A stretch of DNA of 64,000 nucleotides from Bacillus sp. NTK034 (GCF_017303275.1 NZ_JAFKOJ010000011.1:1-64000); one strand, 5' to 3'. Positions 15,722 through 24,016 are shown, numbered from the stretch's first letter. Program-made: numbers and translations. Notes: generated by a model not told the origin, from the sequence alone.

Positions 15722-16726
15722 ATGGAAAATGATAATATAAAGCTTACAGCTTCCGAAATAGGAACACTATGGGGGGAGTATGTAAACGGAACAATGACCG
15801 AGATCGTAAACAGGTATATGATTTCTATTATAGAAGACGAGGAAATAAAACAAGTCTTTGAAATAGCCATCAAGACGGGGGAAAAGCAAAAGAAGCAGCT
15901 TGTTTCCTTCATTGAGAAGGATGGATTTCCAATTCCCATTGGATTTACAGAGTCCGACCTCAATAAAAGTGCAGAGAGATTGTTTTCAGATACTTTCTGC
16001 TTAAATTATCTACATATTATGACTATACATGGCTTGTTGGGCCATACAACCGCATTAAGTGTTTCGGTCAGAAAGGACATACGTGAGTTTTACAATTCAT
16101 GCGTGGATGATGCAAAAAACATGTACGATTTAACCATTGAGCTGCTGCTGAAAAAAGGAGTTTTTCAGAGAGATCCCTATTTTTATCCTGCCGAGAGCCC
16201 TGAACATATTACTGCAACTGATTTTACTGATGGATTTTTCGGAAAAGGGAGAGTTTTATCTTCTACAGAAATAATCAGTATTTCTCTTAACATTAAAAAG
16301 GGGACTATGGCAAAAGCCCTTTCCATCGGATTCAGCCAAGTCACAGAATCGAAAGATATAAGGAAGTTTTTTGAGGAATTAGAAAAAACAGCCGATGAAA
16401 ACCTCCAGGCCCTTTCAAAAATATTGCACAAGGATAATTTGCCAGTCCCAATGTCGTGGGAATCAGAGGTTACAACGTCAAAGGACTCTCCTTTTTCAGA
16501 TAAATTAATGTTATATCATATGGGTTTCCTGGTACAAACTGCGCAAGTATATTACGGAACAGGTCTAGCCGGATCCATGCGGACAGACCTGGCCTTAGCT
16601 TATGAAAAAGCAATTTTGAAATCATTGGGAGTCACTAGAAAATGGTTCGGTATTATGGTGAAAAACAAGTGGTTAGAACAGCCGCCGCTTGCTCCCAATA
16701 GAAAAGAACTTGCACAGGATAAATAA
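15722..16726 (+). CDS. DUF3231 family protein
   Basis: A 334-residue protein made of two tandem, ferritin-like helical DUF3231 modules (about 5-165 and 170-325). Repeated features are LTASEIGTLWGEYVNGTM / ITATDFTDGFFGKGRVLSST and the Asp/Pro loop LPVPMSWESEVTTSKDSPFS near 240. DUF3231 proteins are frequent in spore-forming Bacillus; function unknown, and some are linked to spore coats. GAAGAGGTGAG precedes the ATG. It is monocistronic with a hairpin terminator built on a relic of another gene. Confidence 0.85.
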   Translation: MENDNIKLTASEIGTLWGEYVNGTMTEIVNRYMISIIEDEEIKQVFEIAIKTGEKQKKQLVSFIEKDGFPIPIGFTESDLNKSAERLFSDTFCLNYLHIMTIHGLLGHTTALSVSVRKDIREFYNSCVDDAKNMYDLTIELLLKKGVFQRDPYFYPAESPEHITATDFTDGFFGKGRVLSSTEIISISLNIKKGTMAKALSIGFSQVTESKDIRKFFEELEKTADENLQALSKILHKDNLPVPMSWESEVTTSKDSPFSDKLMLYHMGFLVQTAQVYYGTGLAGSMRTDLALAYEKAILKSLGVTRKWFGIMVKNKWLEQPPLAPNRKELAQDK

Positions 16727-16762
16727 TTTATCCCCTCATTTCTGTAAGGGGTGTTCCCGCTG

Positions 16763-16825
16763 TCAATGTATTACCGGCAGCTGAGCCGCGCTTGGCCAAT
16801 CGATCAGGCTCGGCTCTCTTTTTTT
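16763..16825 (+). terminator. Intrinsic terminator built on a relic of a YocH-like gene
   Basis: GAGCCG (16783-16788) pairs with CGGCTC (16811-16816), with an inner CTTG/CAGG stem, followed by TCTTTTTTT. Over 16763-16817 the sequence aligns base for base, with few changes, to 14039-14093 inside the 3D-domain gene (linker region). The differences are at the positions that complete the stem. Confidence 0.7.
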
Positions 16826-16826
16826 A

Positions 16827-17135
16827 TTAATCTCCTCCCCCGCCGCAGCTTGTACAGCTTGATGAAATCTTGCTGCTGATTTTCATGTAACTGGCAAAAT
16901 CATCATAATGAAAATAGGACACAGATAAAAAAGGAACCAGCATTGCGTTATAGTTTTGCTGATTTTTTCTTTTTCTCATCATTTCTTGTATGGCGCTTTT
17001 TTCGTAATTTTTTATTTTCTTTGCTGTTTATTTCATGGCAGAAATAAGCGAGAGCACAGTAGCCATATATTGGCTATCACTCTTAAAATAAAGCTCTATT
17101 AGTTCATTTTCCGGCAAACACTTAAACTCTTCAAA
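16827..17135 (-). pseudogene. Remnant of a gene with Cys/Gly-rich C-terminus
   Basis: A minus-strand frame from 17135 reads FEEFKCLPENELIELYFKSD, then SQYMATVLSLISAMK, an in-frame stop at 17028-17030, and continues KIKNYEKSAIQEMMRKRKNQ to YMKISSKISSSCTSCGGGGD and a true stop at 16827. A further in-frame stop lies just upstream of 17135. The SSCTSCGGGGD tail is typical of several Bacillus membrane or surface proteins. The family was not identified; the premature stop and missing 5' end mark it as broken. Confidence 0.5.
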
Positions 17136-17311
17136 TTATATTTGAAGGTACAGGGAATCTGTAAAATCCCTTATAAAGTTGGACATTTTCCTTTCTTATG
17201 AAAAAGAGCTCACCATACGCCCAATCAAAAAATCCGCGCAAATCAGGTTCAGGGGACTTCTTTAAATTTGGACTATGATGAAGAGTGCTTCCTAAATATT
17301 CTTTTGAAAAA
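17136..17311. other. Spacer within the gene-remnant zone
   Basis: About 175 bases between two remnants with no supportable gene, hairpin or promoter seen. It is probably decayed coding sequence of one or other neighbour. Confidence 0.3.
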
Positions 17312-17623
17312 TTATACTTCAGGCCTCAAAAACTCAAATTTCATCCTACGTGCCAACACGTATGCTTCTCTGCCTACTTTAGTTGGCAGAGTAGCCATTA
17401 ATAATCCTTGAACCACAAGTCTCCCCTGTTCATCCGGGGTTATATGGTGAATTCCTTCATCACCTGAAAGAGGTGCCGTTATTTTAGAGAAATTAGGGTT
17501 TAAAACGCGGTCCAATCCTCTATTGGACGAAATTGGATCGCACCTTCAAGGGTGTCGTACTCTCTGATTGTCAATGTAAAAGTTGTTCCTGGCGTATATG
17601 GATTTGTGAAGAAGGCAGGTCAA
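17312..17623 (-). pseudogene. Frameshifted gene remnant, family unknown
   Basis: Two overlapping minus-strand frames join into one protein-like sequence. The first reads FFTNPYTPGTTFTLTIREYD then TLEGAIQFRP and stops near 17500. The second, one base out of phase, reads SSNRGLDRVLNPNFSKITAP, SGDEGIHHITPDEQGR and ends KFEFLRPEV. Both have normal coding composition over the lengths expected for a single gene, but no start, and the upstream end meets an in-frame TGA near 17625. No family recognised. Confidence 0.45.
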
Positions 17624-17743
17624 AAGATACTTAAGAGAAGGGACTAAGGGAAGTTAAATAAGTCCTGCCTTTTCTATCTTTCATACAGGCCAGAAAACTG
17701 ACTAAAACTATTGGTTCCCCCTCGAATATTGAAATGATTTTAC

Positions 17744-17896
17744 TTAACGATCTTCTGGGACAGCCTCCATCACTTTCGCTATCTTCTTTCCTGATTTGGA
17801 ACAAAGACGGCAGGTGAAGCACTTATTGCAATGAATCTCTTTTACGGAAGTTTCCTTGCTTTCTTCCGTTAATTTGAGTGGACTAGTGGCTGTCAT
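17744..17896 (-). CDS. Small protein with a four-Cys zinc-ribbon-like motif
   Basis: A 50-codon frame from ATG 17896 with AAAGGGTG eight bases upstream. It reads MTATSPLKLTEESKETSVKE, then IHCNKCFTCRLCSKSGKK and IAKVMEAVPEDR. The spacing C-x2-C-x2-C-x2-C within nine residues looks like a small metal-binding knuckle. After the stop the next frame stays open for 40 codons (SLSKIISIFEGEPIVLVSFL), so this may instead be the start of a frameshifted longer gene. Function unknown; placed just downstream of tatA. Confidence 0.45.
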   Translation of the reverse strand: MTATSPLKLTEESKETSVKEIHCNKCFTCRLCSKSGKKIAKVMEAVPEDR

Positions 17897-17951
17897 TAAA
17901 AGAACACCCTTTCTATTGGAAGCAGGTTGAATTTTTTCAATTCATTTGATA

Positions 17952-17990
17952 AACAGGGAGAGAAAATGACTCTATCCTCCTCCCTGTTCT
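17952..17990 (-). terminator. Probable terminator of tatA
   Basis: AACAGGGAGG pairs with CTCCCTGTT across an 18-base loop, and is followed on the minus strand by TATC/TTT-poor sequence. It is placed 50 bases after the tatA stop; the weak T-run lowers confidence. Confidence 0.4.
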
Positions 17991-18037
17991 TTAAAAAAAG
18001 CGAGAATTCCGGTAAAAAGCTGGCTTTAGTTCACAGT

Positions 18038-18262
18038 CTAGCTTTCCTTTGTCTCTACTGCCTTTAGTTGGGTTTTCTCTTTCACATTTTTCGTTTCTTC
18101 ATTCTCTTCAGCACCATTTACTAAGTCACGGGTCGCTTTCTTGAATTCCTTCAACGTATTGCCAAAAGCTCGTCCAATTTCCGGAAGCTTTGAAGGTCCA
18201 AATATAATTAATGCAATCACCAGGATTAAAATAAGCCCGGGTATCCCAATATTCTGCAGCAT
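18038..18262 (-). CDS. tatA: Twin-arginine translocase subunit TatA
   Basis: A 74-residue TatA/E protein: a short N-terminal membrane helix (residues 4-21, [20 protein letters not shown]), the invariant FGP hinge, an amphipathic helix [20 protein letters not shown] and a charged tail. It forms the size-variable pore of the Tat pathway with TatC. GGAGGTGC precedes the ATG. The gene follows phoX, a Tat substrate, by 63 bases on the same strand, the same logic as the B. subtilis phoD-tatAd-tatCd operon. No tatC is in the window, so TatC must be encoded elsewhere. Confidence 0.92.
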   Translation of the reverse strand: MLQNIGIPGLILILVIALIIFGPSKLPEIGRAFGNTLKEFKKATRDLVNGAEENEETKNVKEKTQLKAVETKES

Positions 18263-18325
18263 CCTGCACCTCCGTAATCTGGAACCTCCAGAGAATTTAC
18301 ATTAAAACTCATCTAAATATTGCAG

Positions 18326-19774
18326 TTATAAAATAGGCACTCCATGACGCTCTAATGCAGCTGCTTCCAGGATGCTCACTCCTTGCTCTTCGGCAAGTGA
18401 TGCGACTTTGCCGGACACAATCGGGCCGAGGCCGGCAGGCGGAGCAGCATGTCCCATGGCTTTTTGGCGGGCAGAGTTTCGCCTTGCAAATGGTCCCCAT
18501 ATCGCAAATGTGATACCTGGGGTTTGAATATTTACAAAGAACGTATTTCCATCAGGGGAGAATGCCGGTCCGGCAAATTCAGAGCCATTCAATGTGTTCT
18601 CAGCAAAGGTATACACCTTTCCCTCAGGTGTCAGGCCAATGATTCTATCATTCCCGCCTCCATCCTCTGCAATCCAAAGGTCACCCCAGGGACTCATACA
18701 AATATTGTCTGGCATTTCCAATTCATTTTTATCAGTAGATTCATAAAAAAGTTCTAATGTATTTGTAGCAGGAAAGTAGCGGTAAACACGGCCAAGGCTG
18801 CCATCCCCGGCACTCGTATCGTCAAACCAGAACACACCGGCAGAGAAGAACGCACCTTCTAAGCGGCTAAACTGAATACAGCCCTTGTCTTTGGCATCCT
18901 GCTGTGCGCGTTCAGGATTGATATCCTTCCAAACGACGCCAAATTTTTGTCCTTTTTCAAACGAACTTGCTTTAGATGCCGGAATTTCATCGATTGCCAA
19001 TGCCTCCAATTTCCCTCCTTTTTGAAGAGAGCCGAGAGTCTGGGTGCGGTCATTTGGAGTAAACCGATATAGGAAGCTTGGGCTCGCATCTTCTGTCAGA
19101 TACCATATCCCTGTCGCAGGATCGACTGCACAGGCTTCATGAGAGAAGTAACCCATATCACGGATTGGGGTTTTCGACAGTTCGTTTTCCGGATCAAGCG
19201 GATTGACTTCAAAAACAAAGCCATGTCCCAATTCCCTTGTCTCTTCACATGTTAACCAAGTCCCCCAGGTGGTGGAGCCGCCGGCACAGTTGCGAATTGT
19301 ACCAGAACTTGTCACATACTCCTGAATAACTTCTCGGTTCGAACCAACGACTAATGCGGTTGTACCTCCAGCAGCACCTTTGCTCCAAGGATTTTTTCCG
19401 TTTACAGGGTATTGAGAATTTGTGCTGTTTTCATGATTGCGTACAAGAATAGTAGTATTCTTCTCACCTCTATAAGCAGCCATTCCATCAAGCATTGCAG
19501 GCACGAGGTCACCGTTTGACATTTTATCGCCCGTTTTGGATATAATTTTGTAATGGAACCCTTTAGGAAGATCTAATATTCCATTTGGATCCTTTACTAA
19601 TGGGCCATATCCGCCAAAACCACTAGTTGGATTGTTCCCTTGTGCTGCAGCCAATGTCTTTGTGATGCCGCCTAAAGAATAGACACCCGATGCTCCTAAA
19701 GCAACTGCTAACGTACCTGCTCCTCCAGCTTTTAAAAAATCCCGTCTGTTCATGCCGCTATTGCTCAATCTCAT
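18326..19774 (-). CDS. phoX: PhoX-type alkaline phosphatase (DUF839), Tat-exported
   Basis: A 482-residue PhoX-family phosphatase. The N-terminus has a full twin-arginine signal, SGMNRRDFLKAGGAGTLAVA, followed by a hydrophobic stretch. Family marks are ILVRNHENS (about 108), GGTTALVV, NCAGGSTTWGTWLTCEE, YFSHEACAVDP, YLTEDASPSFLYRFTPND, FWFDDTSAGDG, NICMSPWGDLWIAEDGGGND and FSPDGNTFFVNIQTPG. PhoX enzymes are iron/calcium phosphomonoesterases that release phosphate from organic esters outside the cell. AGGAGGCGG precedes the ATG, tatA follows, and a Pho-box-like array lies upstream. Confidence 0.9.
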   Translation of the reverse strand: MRLSNSGMNRRDFLKAGGAGTLAVALGASGVYSLGGITKTLAAAQGNNPTSGFGGYGPLVKDPNGILDLPKGFHYKIISKTGDKMSNGDLVPAMLDGMAAYRGEKNTTILVRNHENSTNSQYPVNGKNPWSKGAAGGTTALVVGSNREVIQEYVTSSGTIRNCAGGSTTWGTWLTCEETRELGHGFVFEVNPLDPENELSKTPIRDMGYFSHEACAVDPATGIWYLTEDASPSFLYRFTPNDRTQTLGSLQKGGKLEALAIDEIPASKASSFEKGQKFGVVWKDINPERAQQDAKDKGCIQFSRLEGAFFSAGVFWFDDTSAGDGSLGRVYRYFPATNTLELFYESTDKNELEMPDNICMSPWGDLWIAEDGGGNDRIIGLTPEGKVYTFAENTLNGSEFAGPAFSPDGNTFFVNIQTPGITFAIWGPFARRNSARQKAMGHAAPPAGLGPIVSGKVASLAEEQGVSILEAAALERHGVPIL

Positions 19775-19848
19775 CCGCCTCCTGATAAATAATTTGATGA
19801 CTTATGATTCTTTGCTTCCGTATCCACTATCATAAGTTATCAGACTAT

Positions 19849-19887
19849 TCTTAAATGAATATTAAATTTATGTAAGGCTTTAGTAAA
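19849..19887 (-). promoter_or_regulatory. Candidate Pho box upstream of phoX
   Basis: On the minus strand four TTNANA-like hexamers recur exactly every 11 bases: TTTACT, CTTACA, TTAATA, TTAAGA. That is the PhoP-binding arrangement known from B. subtilis (direct repeats of TTAACA-like sites spaced by about five bases). A TATGAT -10 candidate lies at 19829-19834, and phoX begins at 19774. Confidence 0.6.
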
Positions 19888-20149
19888 AACGTTATTACAA
19901 ATACCGATTAATTTCTCATTAATGAACTGGTTTGCTTCTTGAAATAGGCGTTAAAAAGATTTACATTTTCATAGATTCAGGATCTAATTAAAAGGACTTA
20001 TAAATAAAAACAACAGCAAAACTTTGACCTGCTTTTCGTCAGTACTTTATTCATATGGAATCTATCTGTCCTTTGGGGCTGAAATGATACGACTGAGAAT
20101 TATTGGAGAACAACTTCAATCCCTATAAGCTATTTTTGTACGATCATTC
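19888..20149. other. Spacer with no recognised feature
   Basis: AT-rich gap between the phoX control region and the adhA terminator. Short frames on both strands lack ribosome binding sites and protein-like composition; nothing further seen. Confidence 0.4.
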
Positions 20150-20190
20150 GAAAAAAAAAAGTGTCTTGAAAGCCAGCCTTTCAAGACACC
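20150..20190 (-). terminator. Intrinsic terminator of the alcohol dehydrogenase gene
   Basis: Minus strand: GTGTCTTGAAAG, loop GCTGG, CTTTCAAGACAC, then a run of ten T. A perfect 12-bp stem. Confidence 0.92.
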
Positions 20191-20218
20191 TTACAATGAT
20201 TAACTTATCATTCACACA

Positions 20219-21259
20219 TCACATTGTGCTGATATCAATCACAAATCGATACTTCACATCTGATGCTAATACGCGCTCGTAAGCTTCATCTATTTGATCA
20301 GCTGTAATGACTTCAATCTTTGGAGCGATGTTATGTTTTGCACAGAAATCCAGCATATCCTGAGTCTCACGGATGCCTCCAATCATAGAACCCGCAAAGG
20401 AACGGCGATGGCCGATGAGCGAGAACACATTGACTGACAATGGCTCTGCAGGAGCACCTACGTTAACCAATGTTCCATCAAGCGTGAGCAGCGAGAAGTA
20501 AGCATCTATGTCGATCTTTGCACTTACCGTGTTAATAATTAAGTCAAACGTTCCGGCAAGTTTTTTGAACGTTTCCTGGTCGTTTGTGGCAAAGTAATGA
20601 TCTGCACCGAATTGCAGGCCGTCTTCTTTTTTATTCAATGTTTGCGAAAGGACGGTCACTTCTGCACCCATGGCATGTGCAATTTTAACAGCCATATGGC
20701 CAAGGCCGCCCATACCGACAACCGCTACTTTCCTGCCTGGCCCAGCTTCCCAATGATTTAGCGGCGAATAAGTGGTAATACCCGCACAAAGCAGCGGGGC
20801 TGCCACGTCAAGCTCAATGCTGTCAGGAATTCTGAGTACAAATTCTTCCTGTACTACAATGTGCGTAGAATATCCGCCTTGAGTAGGCTCGCCGTATTTG
20901 TCCACACCAGCATAGGTTTGGATATTTCCTTTGAGGCAGTATTGTTCTTCTCCTTTACAGCAGTTTTCACACTCACCGCAGGAGCCAACCATACATCCGA
21001 CTCCTACCCGGTCTCCTGCCTTGTACTTTGTAACCTCAGCTCCTACTTCCGCAACAATTCCTGCAATCTCATGCCCGGGTACAAGCGGATAGTTCACAGG
21101 CCCCCACTCCCCATGAGCAGTATGAATGTCAGAATGGCATATGCCAGCATATTTAATTTCAATCAGAACATCATGCAAATCCAGATCGCGCCTTTTGATT
21201 TCAGCCGCTCTAAACGGCTTGTCCGGACCATCAACAGCCCGCGCTTTAGCAGTTATCAT
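20219..21259 (-). CDS. adhA: Zinc-dependent alcohol/aldehyde dehydrogenase (AdhA type)
   Basis: A 346-residue medium-chain dehydrogenase. Catalytic zinc ligands: [16 protein letters not shown] (Cys/Asp), [10 protein letters not shown] (His-Glu), [12 protein letters not shown] (Cys). Structural zinc: [18 protein letters not shown]. Cofactor fold: [20 protein letters not shown], with a residue pattern that fits NADP. The ATG at 21259 (GGGAGGG upstream) is preferred over one 18 codons earlier. It reduces aldehydes or oxidises alcohols. The divergent MerR gene and shared operator repeat match B. subtilis adhA/adhR, where the response is to formaldehyde and methylglyoxal. Confidence 0.88.
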   Translation of the reverse strand: MITAKARAVDGPDKPFRAAEIKRRDLDLHDVLIEIKYAGICHSDIHTAHGEWGPVNYPLVPGHEIAGIVAEVGAEVTKYKAGDRVGVGCMVGSCGECENCCKGEEQYCLKGNIQTYAGVDKYGEPTQGGYSTHIVVQEEFVLRIPDSIELDVAAPLLCAGITTYSPLNHWEAGPGRKVAVVGMGGLGHMAVKIAHAMGAEVTVLSQTLNKKEDGLQFGADHYFATNDQETFKKLAGTFDLIINTVSAKIDIDAYFSLLTLDGTLVNVGAPAEPLSVNVFSLIGHRRSFAGSMIGGIRETQDMLDFCAKHNIAPKIEVITADQIDEAYERVLASDVKYRFVIDISTM

Positions 21260-21355
21260 GAATAAACCCTCCCGAGAATATTTTAAGAGAATGATAGTTT
21301 TAATAGAAATCAATTAAGTTCCCATCGTTTTTCTCTTTTCACCACCATGTTAAGG

Positions 21356-21474
21356 CTTATAGTTAACTCTAGGTCAAGTGATAAATTCTATTTTTTCAAT
21401 CCCAGTAAAGTGACTTTGACATTAGTTAAATACCATGATATTCTCACGTCATACCTTATAGTTAACTCTAGGTC
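21356..21474. promoter_or_regulatory. Divergent adhA/adhR control region with a duplicated MerR operator
   Basis: The 20-base dyad-like sequence CTTATAGTTAACTCTAGG plus TC occurs identically at 21356-21375 and 21455-21474, once before each gene. Its centre GTTAAC and flanking CTnTA halves fit MerR-family operators placed in a long -35/-10 spacer. The identical copies imply one regulator controls both directions. Confidence 0.75.
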
Positions 21475-21500
21475 TAATCTATAAGAATAGGAGATAAATA

Positions 21501-21911
21501 ATGAAGACATACACAATCAGCGAAGTGGCAAAAGAATTGAATCTGACAGTTTATACCCTACGCTACTACGATAAGGAAGGTCTGATGCCCTTTGTAGAAC
21601 GGACCCCCAGCGGAAACCGTTTATTTAAAGAATCCGATCTTAGTGCTCTAAAAGTGATTGAATGCCTGAAAGCCACCGGAATGCCTATTAAAGAGATTAA
21701 AAATTTCATTGATTGGTGTTCTGAAGGGGATGCCACACTGCAGCAAAGATATGACATGTTTCTGGAGCGAAAAGCAAATGTAGAAGCACAAATGGAAGAA
21801 CTAAGAAAAACAATGGAAGTCATCGAGCATAAATGCTTATACTACAAGACTGCACTGGAAGCCGGAACGGAAGATATTCATAAAGAAGATAAAATAGAGA
21901 TTAATAGCTAA
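21501..21911 (+). CDS. adhR: MerR-family regulator (AdhR type)
   Basis: A 136-residue MerR regulator: helix-turn-helix TYTISEVAKELNLTVYTLRY, wing GLMPFVERTPSGNRLFKESD, and a C-terminal dimerisation coiled coil from about residue 80. Cys55 in KVIECLKATGMPIKE lies where the reactive Cys52 of B. subtilis AdhR sits; thiol alkylation there is the known trigger in that protein. GGAGATAAATA precedes the ATG. Predicted activator of adhA and of itself through the twin operators; assignment rests on sequence plus gene arrangement. Confidence 0.83.
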   Translation: MKTYTISEVAKELNLTVYTLRYYDKEGLMPFVERTPSGNRLFKESDLSALKVIECLKATGMPIKEIKNFIDWCSEGDATLQQRYDMFLERKANVEAQMEELRKTMEVIEHKCLYYKTALEAGTEDIHKEDKIEINS

Positions 21912-21912
21912 A

Positions 21913-21945
21913 GCCGCCTGTATTTAATACAGGCGGCACTTTTTA
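21913..21945 (+). terminator. Intrinsic terminator of adhR
   Basis: GCCGCCTG, loop TATTTAATA, CAGGCGGC, then ACTTTTT, beginning two bases after the stop codon. Confidence 0.9.
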
Positions 21946-22235
21946 ACTTAAAAGCGATCTAATAAAAATTACAGTAAACATCCAATCATGTTTTTCTTGA
22001 TTATAGAAAAAATAGAATCTGCCGCAATCTGCAATGTTAAAATGGGCCTTTTCTTCAGAGCCGGGAACATTCTAGTTTCTTGCCTTACATACTAGATTTC
22101 TTTTTGATTTCATCGTGAAGTTTAAAGCATATTTTTCATCTAATTTGCTATCTGATATTCTGCAGAACCAGTTTCTTCTTTTAGTACGTAATAATGAATC
22201 TCTTAATTCATCATCCTCCTATTCTGCTCCGTATT
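21946..22235. other. Spacer between adhR and adcA
   Basis: About 290 bases. It must contain the end of the adcA transcript, but no clear hairpin-plus-T-run is visible on the minus strand. No gene seen. Confidence 0.35.
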
Positions 22236-23855
22236 TTAGTGCTCCATCATTTCATGGGCAATGTCATGGCCATCCATGTCAGATGGATAGTACGTAGGCC
22301 AATGGGTAACTTCATCCAGCAATTTTTCCCGGTCGTCACCCCAATACAGGTGATAGTGACTAGCTTCTGTCGGATAGATGCTATGATCACTAAACTGAAT
22401 ATATTGAGGAAGACCTTCAGCTTTTGCTTCTAGTTTAAATACATATCTAACCCCTCTATTTCCCGCATCATATGTTAGAATTTCATACCCATCGTAGATA
22501 TACTCCCCAGAATATTCTTCTCCGTTTTTGAAAAACGTTACCTTATTCCCCTGTATCTGAATTCGTCCAACATTTGTTTGGTATCCTTCATTATAATATT
22601 CCTTATATTCTTTAGCTGTCATCTCACCCCCATGCTCTGCTTTATGAGCAAATACTTCGTCAAGGGTGCCATCTTGAAGATATGGGTATACTGACTGCCA
22701 GTCACCTTCCCAGTCGGATAAGGATCGATCCTTCACTTGACTGTTTTCAAAATATCCTTCATAAATTTTTGCTGTTTCTTCATTATGTGAATGAGTATGG
22801 CCATGATCGTGTTCATCCTCCTCATTTGTTTCAGATGATCCCTGGGATGATGGTACTGATAAAGCTTTTGTCAGTTCTTCTAAGTTGTGCTGCATGAGCG
22901 TAAAGTAGTCCTCATTATTCTTTATATCTTCTTCTGTTAAAACCGATAAATTGTGTATACGTAAAGCCTCTGCATCAATTTCCTTCCTAACTATGTCTGC
23001 CACTTTCGGAGTTATATTCTGTTCAAAAAATACATGCTTCAAACCATGCTTTTCAGCAGTCTTAATGATGTTTTGCACCTCTTTATGTGAGGGCTCGTTA
23101 GCAGGGCTCAAACCGGATACTGCGATTTGCTCGATCCCATAGCTTTTCTCCCAATAGCCATAAGCAGCATGAGAAACAATAATTTTATTTTCAGGTAAAT
23201 TTCCAAGTTGTGTACGGAAGTCCCGGTCTAAGTTTTCGAGCTTCCCTTTCAGCTCCTCAAAGTTTTGGTTAAAAATCTCTTCTTGCTCAGGTTTTAATTC
23301 AACTAATAAATCTTTTATATGCTCTGCCAGTTGAATAGATCGAATAGGATCCAGCCAAACGTGAGGATCTTGATCCCCATGATTATGTCCAGCATGTTCG
23401 TCCTCATGACTGCCTTCTTCTTCATGCTCATGGCCGCCATCCTCTCCTTCATGGTCATGTACATGCTTTTCCAAGATAATTTCTTTTGATGCTTCAAGTA
23501 CCTTGACGTCATCAGATTGAATAGTTTCCGAGATTTTGTTTGCGTATGATTCCAAACCTGCCCCATTATAAATAAAAGCATCAGATTCAGATATTTTTAT
23601 CATATCGCTGGTGGTTGGTTCATATGTATGCGAGTCTGATCCCGGTGGCAGAATAGACTCCACAGAAGCTTGATCTCCTGCGATTTGTTCAGCAAAAAAC
23701 TGAAGAGGATATACGGTTGTATAAATCTTTAACTCTTTGCTGGATCCTTTTGGTTCCCTCTCACTTTCACTGCTGTTTGCAGCTTTTCCTCCACACGCAG
23801 CCAGCGTAAAGATGACTATAAATAAACTAAGTAAACCTGCGAATCTTTTTAACAA
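22236..23855 (-). CDS. adcA: Zinc-binding lipoprotein AdcA with fused ZinT domain
   Basis: A 539-residue metal-binding lipoprotein. The TTG at 23855 has AAAGGGGG eight bases upstream and gives a compact lipoprotein signal, LSLFIVIFTLAACGGK. Residues about 35-315 are the ZnuA/AdcA solute-binding domain with a His/Glu-rich loop (HDHEGEDGGHEHEEEGSH) and DPHVWLDP. A second His-rich linker (EDEHDHGHTHSHNEE) leads to a ZinT domain (about 345-539; LSDWEGDWQSVYPYLQDGTL, HYHLYWGDD). It captures Zn(2+) outside the membrane for an AdcBC-type importer. No importer genes are adjacent. Two Zur boxes precede it. Confidence 0.93.
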   Translation of the reverse strand: MLKRFAGLLSLFIVIFTLAACGGKAANSSESEREPKGSSKELKIYTTVYPLQFFAEQIAGDQASVESILPPGSDSHTYEPTTSDMIKISESDAFIYNGAGLESYANKISETIQSDDVKVLEASKEIILEKHVHDHEGEDGGHEHEEEGSHEDEHAGHNHGDQDPHVWLDPIRSIQLAEHIKDLLVELKPEQEEIFNQNFEELKGKLENLDRDFRTQLGNLPENKIIVSHAAYGYWEKSYGIEQIAVSGLSPANEPSHKEVQNIIKTAEKHGLKHVFFEQNITPKVADIVRKEIDAEALRIHNLSVLTEEDIKNNEDYFTLMQHNLEELTKALSVPSSQGSSETNEEDEHDHGHTHSHNEETAKIYEGYFENSQVKDRSLSDWEGDWQSVYPYLQDGTLDEVFAHKAEHGGEMTAKEYKEYYNEGYQTNVGRIQIQGNKVTFFKNGEEYSGEYIYDGYEILTYDAGNRGVRYVFKLEAKAEGLPQYIQFSDHSIYPTEASHYHLYWGDDREKLLDEVTHWPTYYPSDMDGHDIAHEMMEH

Positions 23856-23887
23856 TGTTATTCCCCCTTTACTTAGGGAATATTTTA

Positions 23888-23925
23888 TCGTAATCATTAC
23901 GATTTGTAAATAGTAATCATTACGA
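23888..23925 (-). promoter_or_regulatory. Two Zur boxes
   Basis: TCGTAATCATTACGA (23888-23902) is a perfect 7-1-7 Fur-family palindrome; TAGTAATCATTACGA (23911-23925) is a second copy with one mismatch per half. They lie 33 and 56 bases before the TTG of adcA. Together with the product this indicates repression by Zur when zinc is sufficient. Confidence 0.88.
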
Positions 23926-23943
23926 TTTTGGTACTGTACTCTT

Positions 23944-24016
23944 TCAACTCCTTTGTTTAAAAAGAAAAAGCTGCTATATTTGCAGCTAATTTTGCATAAG
24001 CACCCATTAGTTCAAT
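23944..24016 (-). repeat. Terminator-repeat copy R9
   Basis: Minus strand: TTGAACTAATGGGTGC, then hairpin TAGCTGCAAATATAGCAGCT, TTTTTCTTTTTAAAC and AAAGGAG. Its first bases contain the last codons and TAA of the acetyltransferase gene at 24007, so the element overlaps the gene's coding end. Confidence 0.7.
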
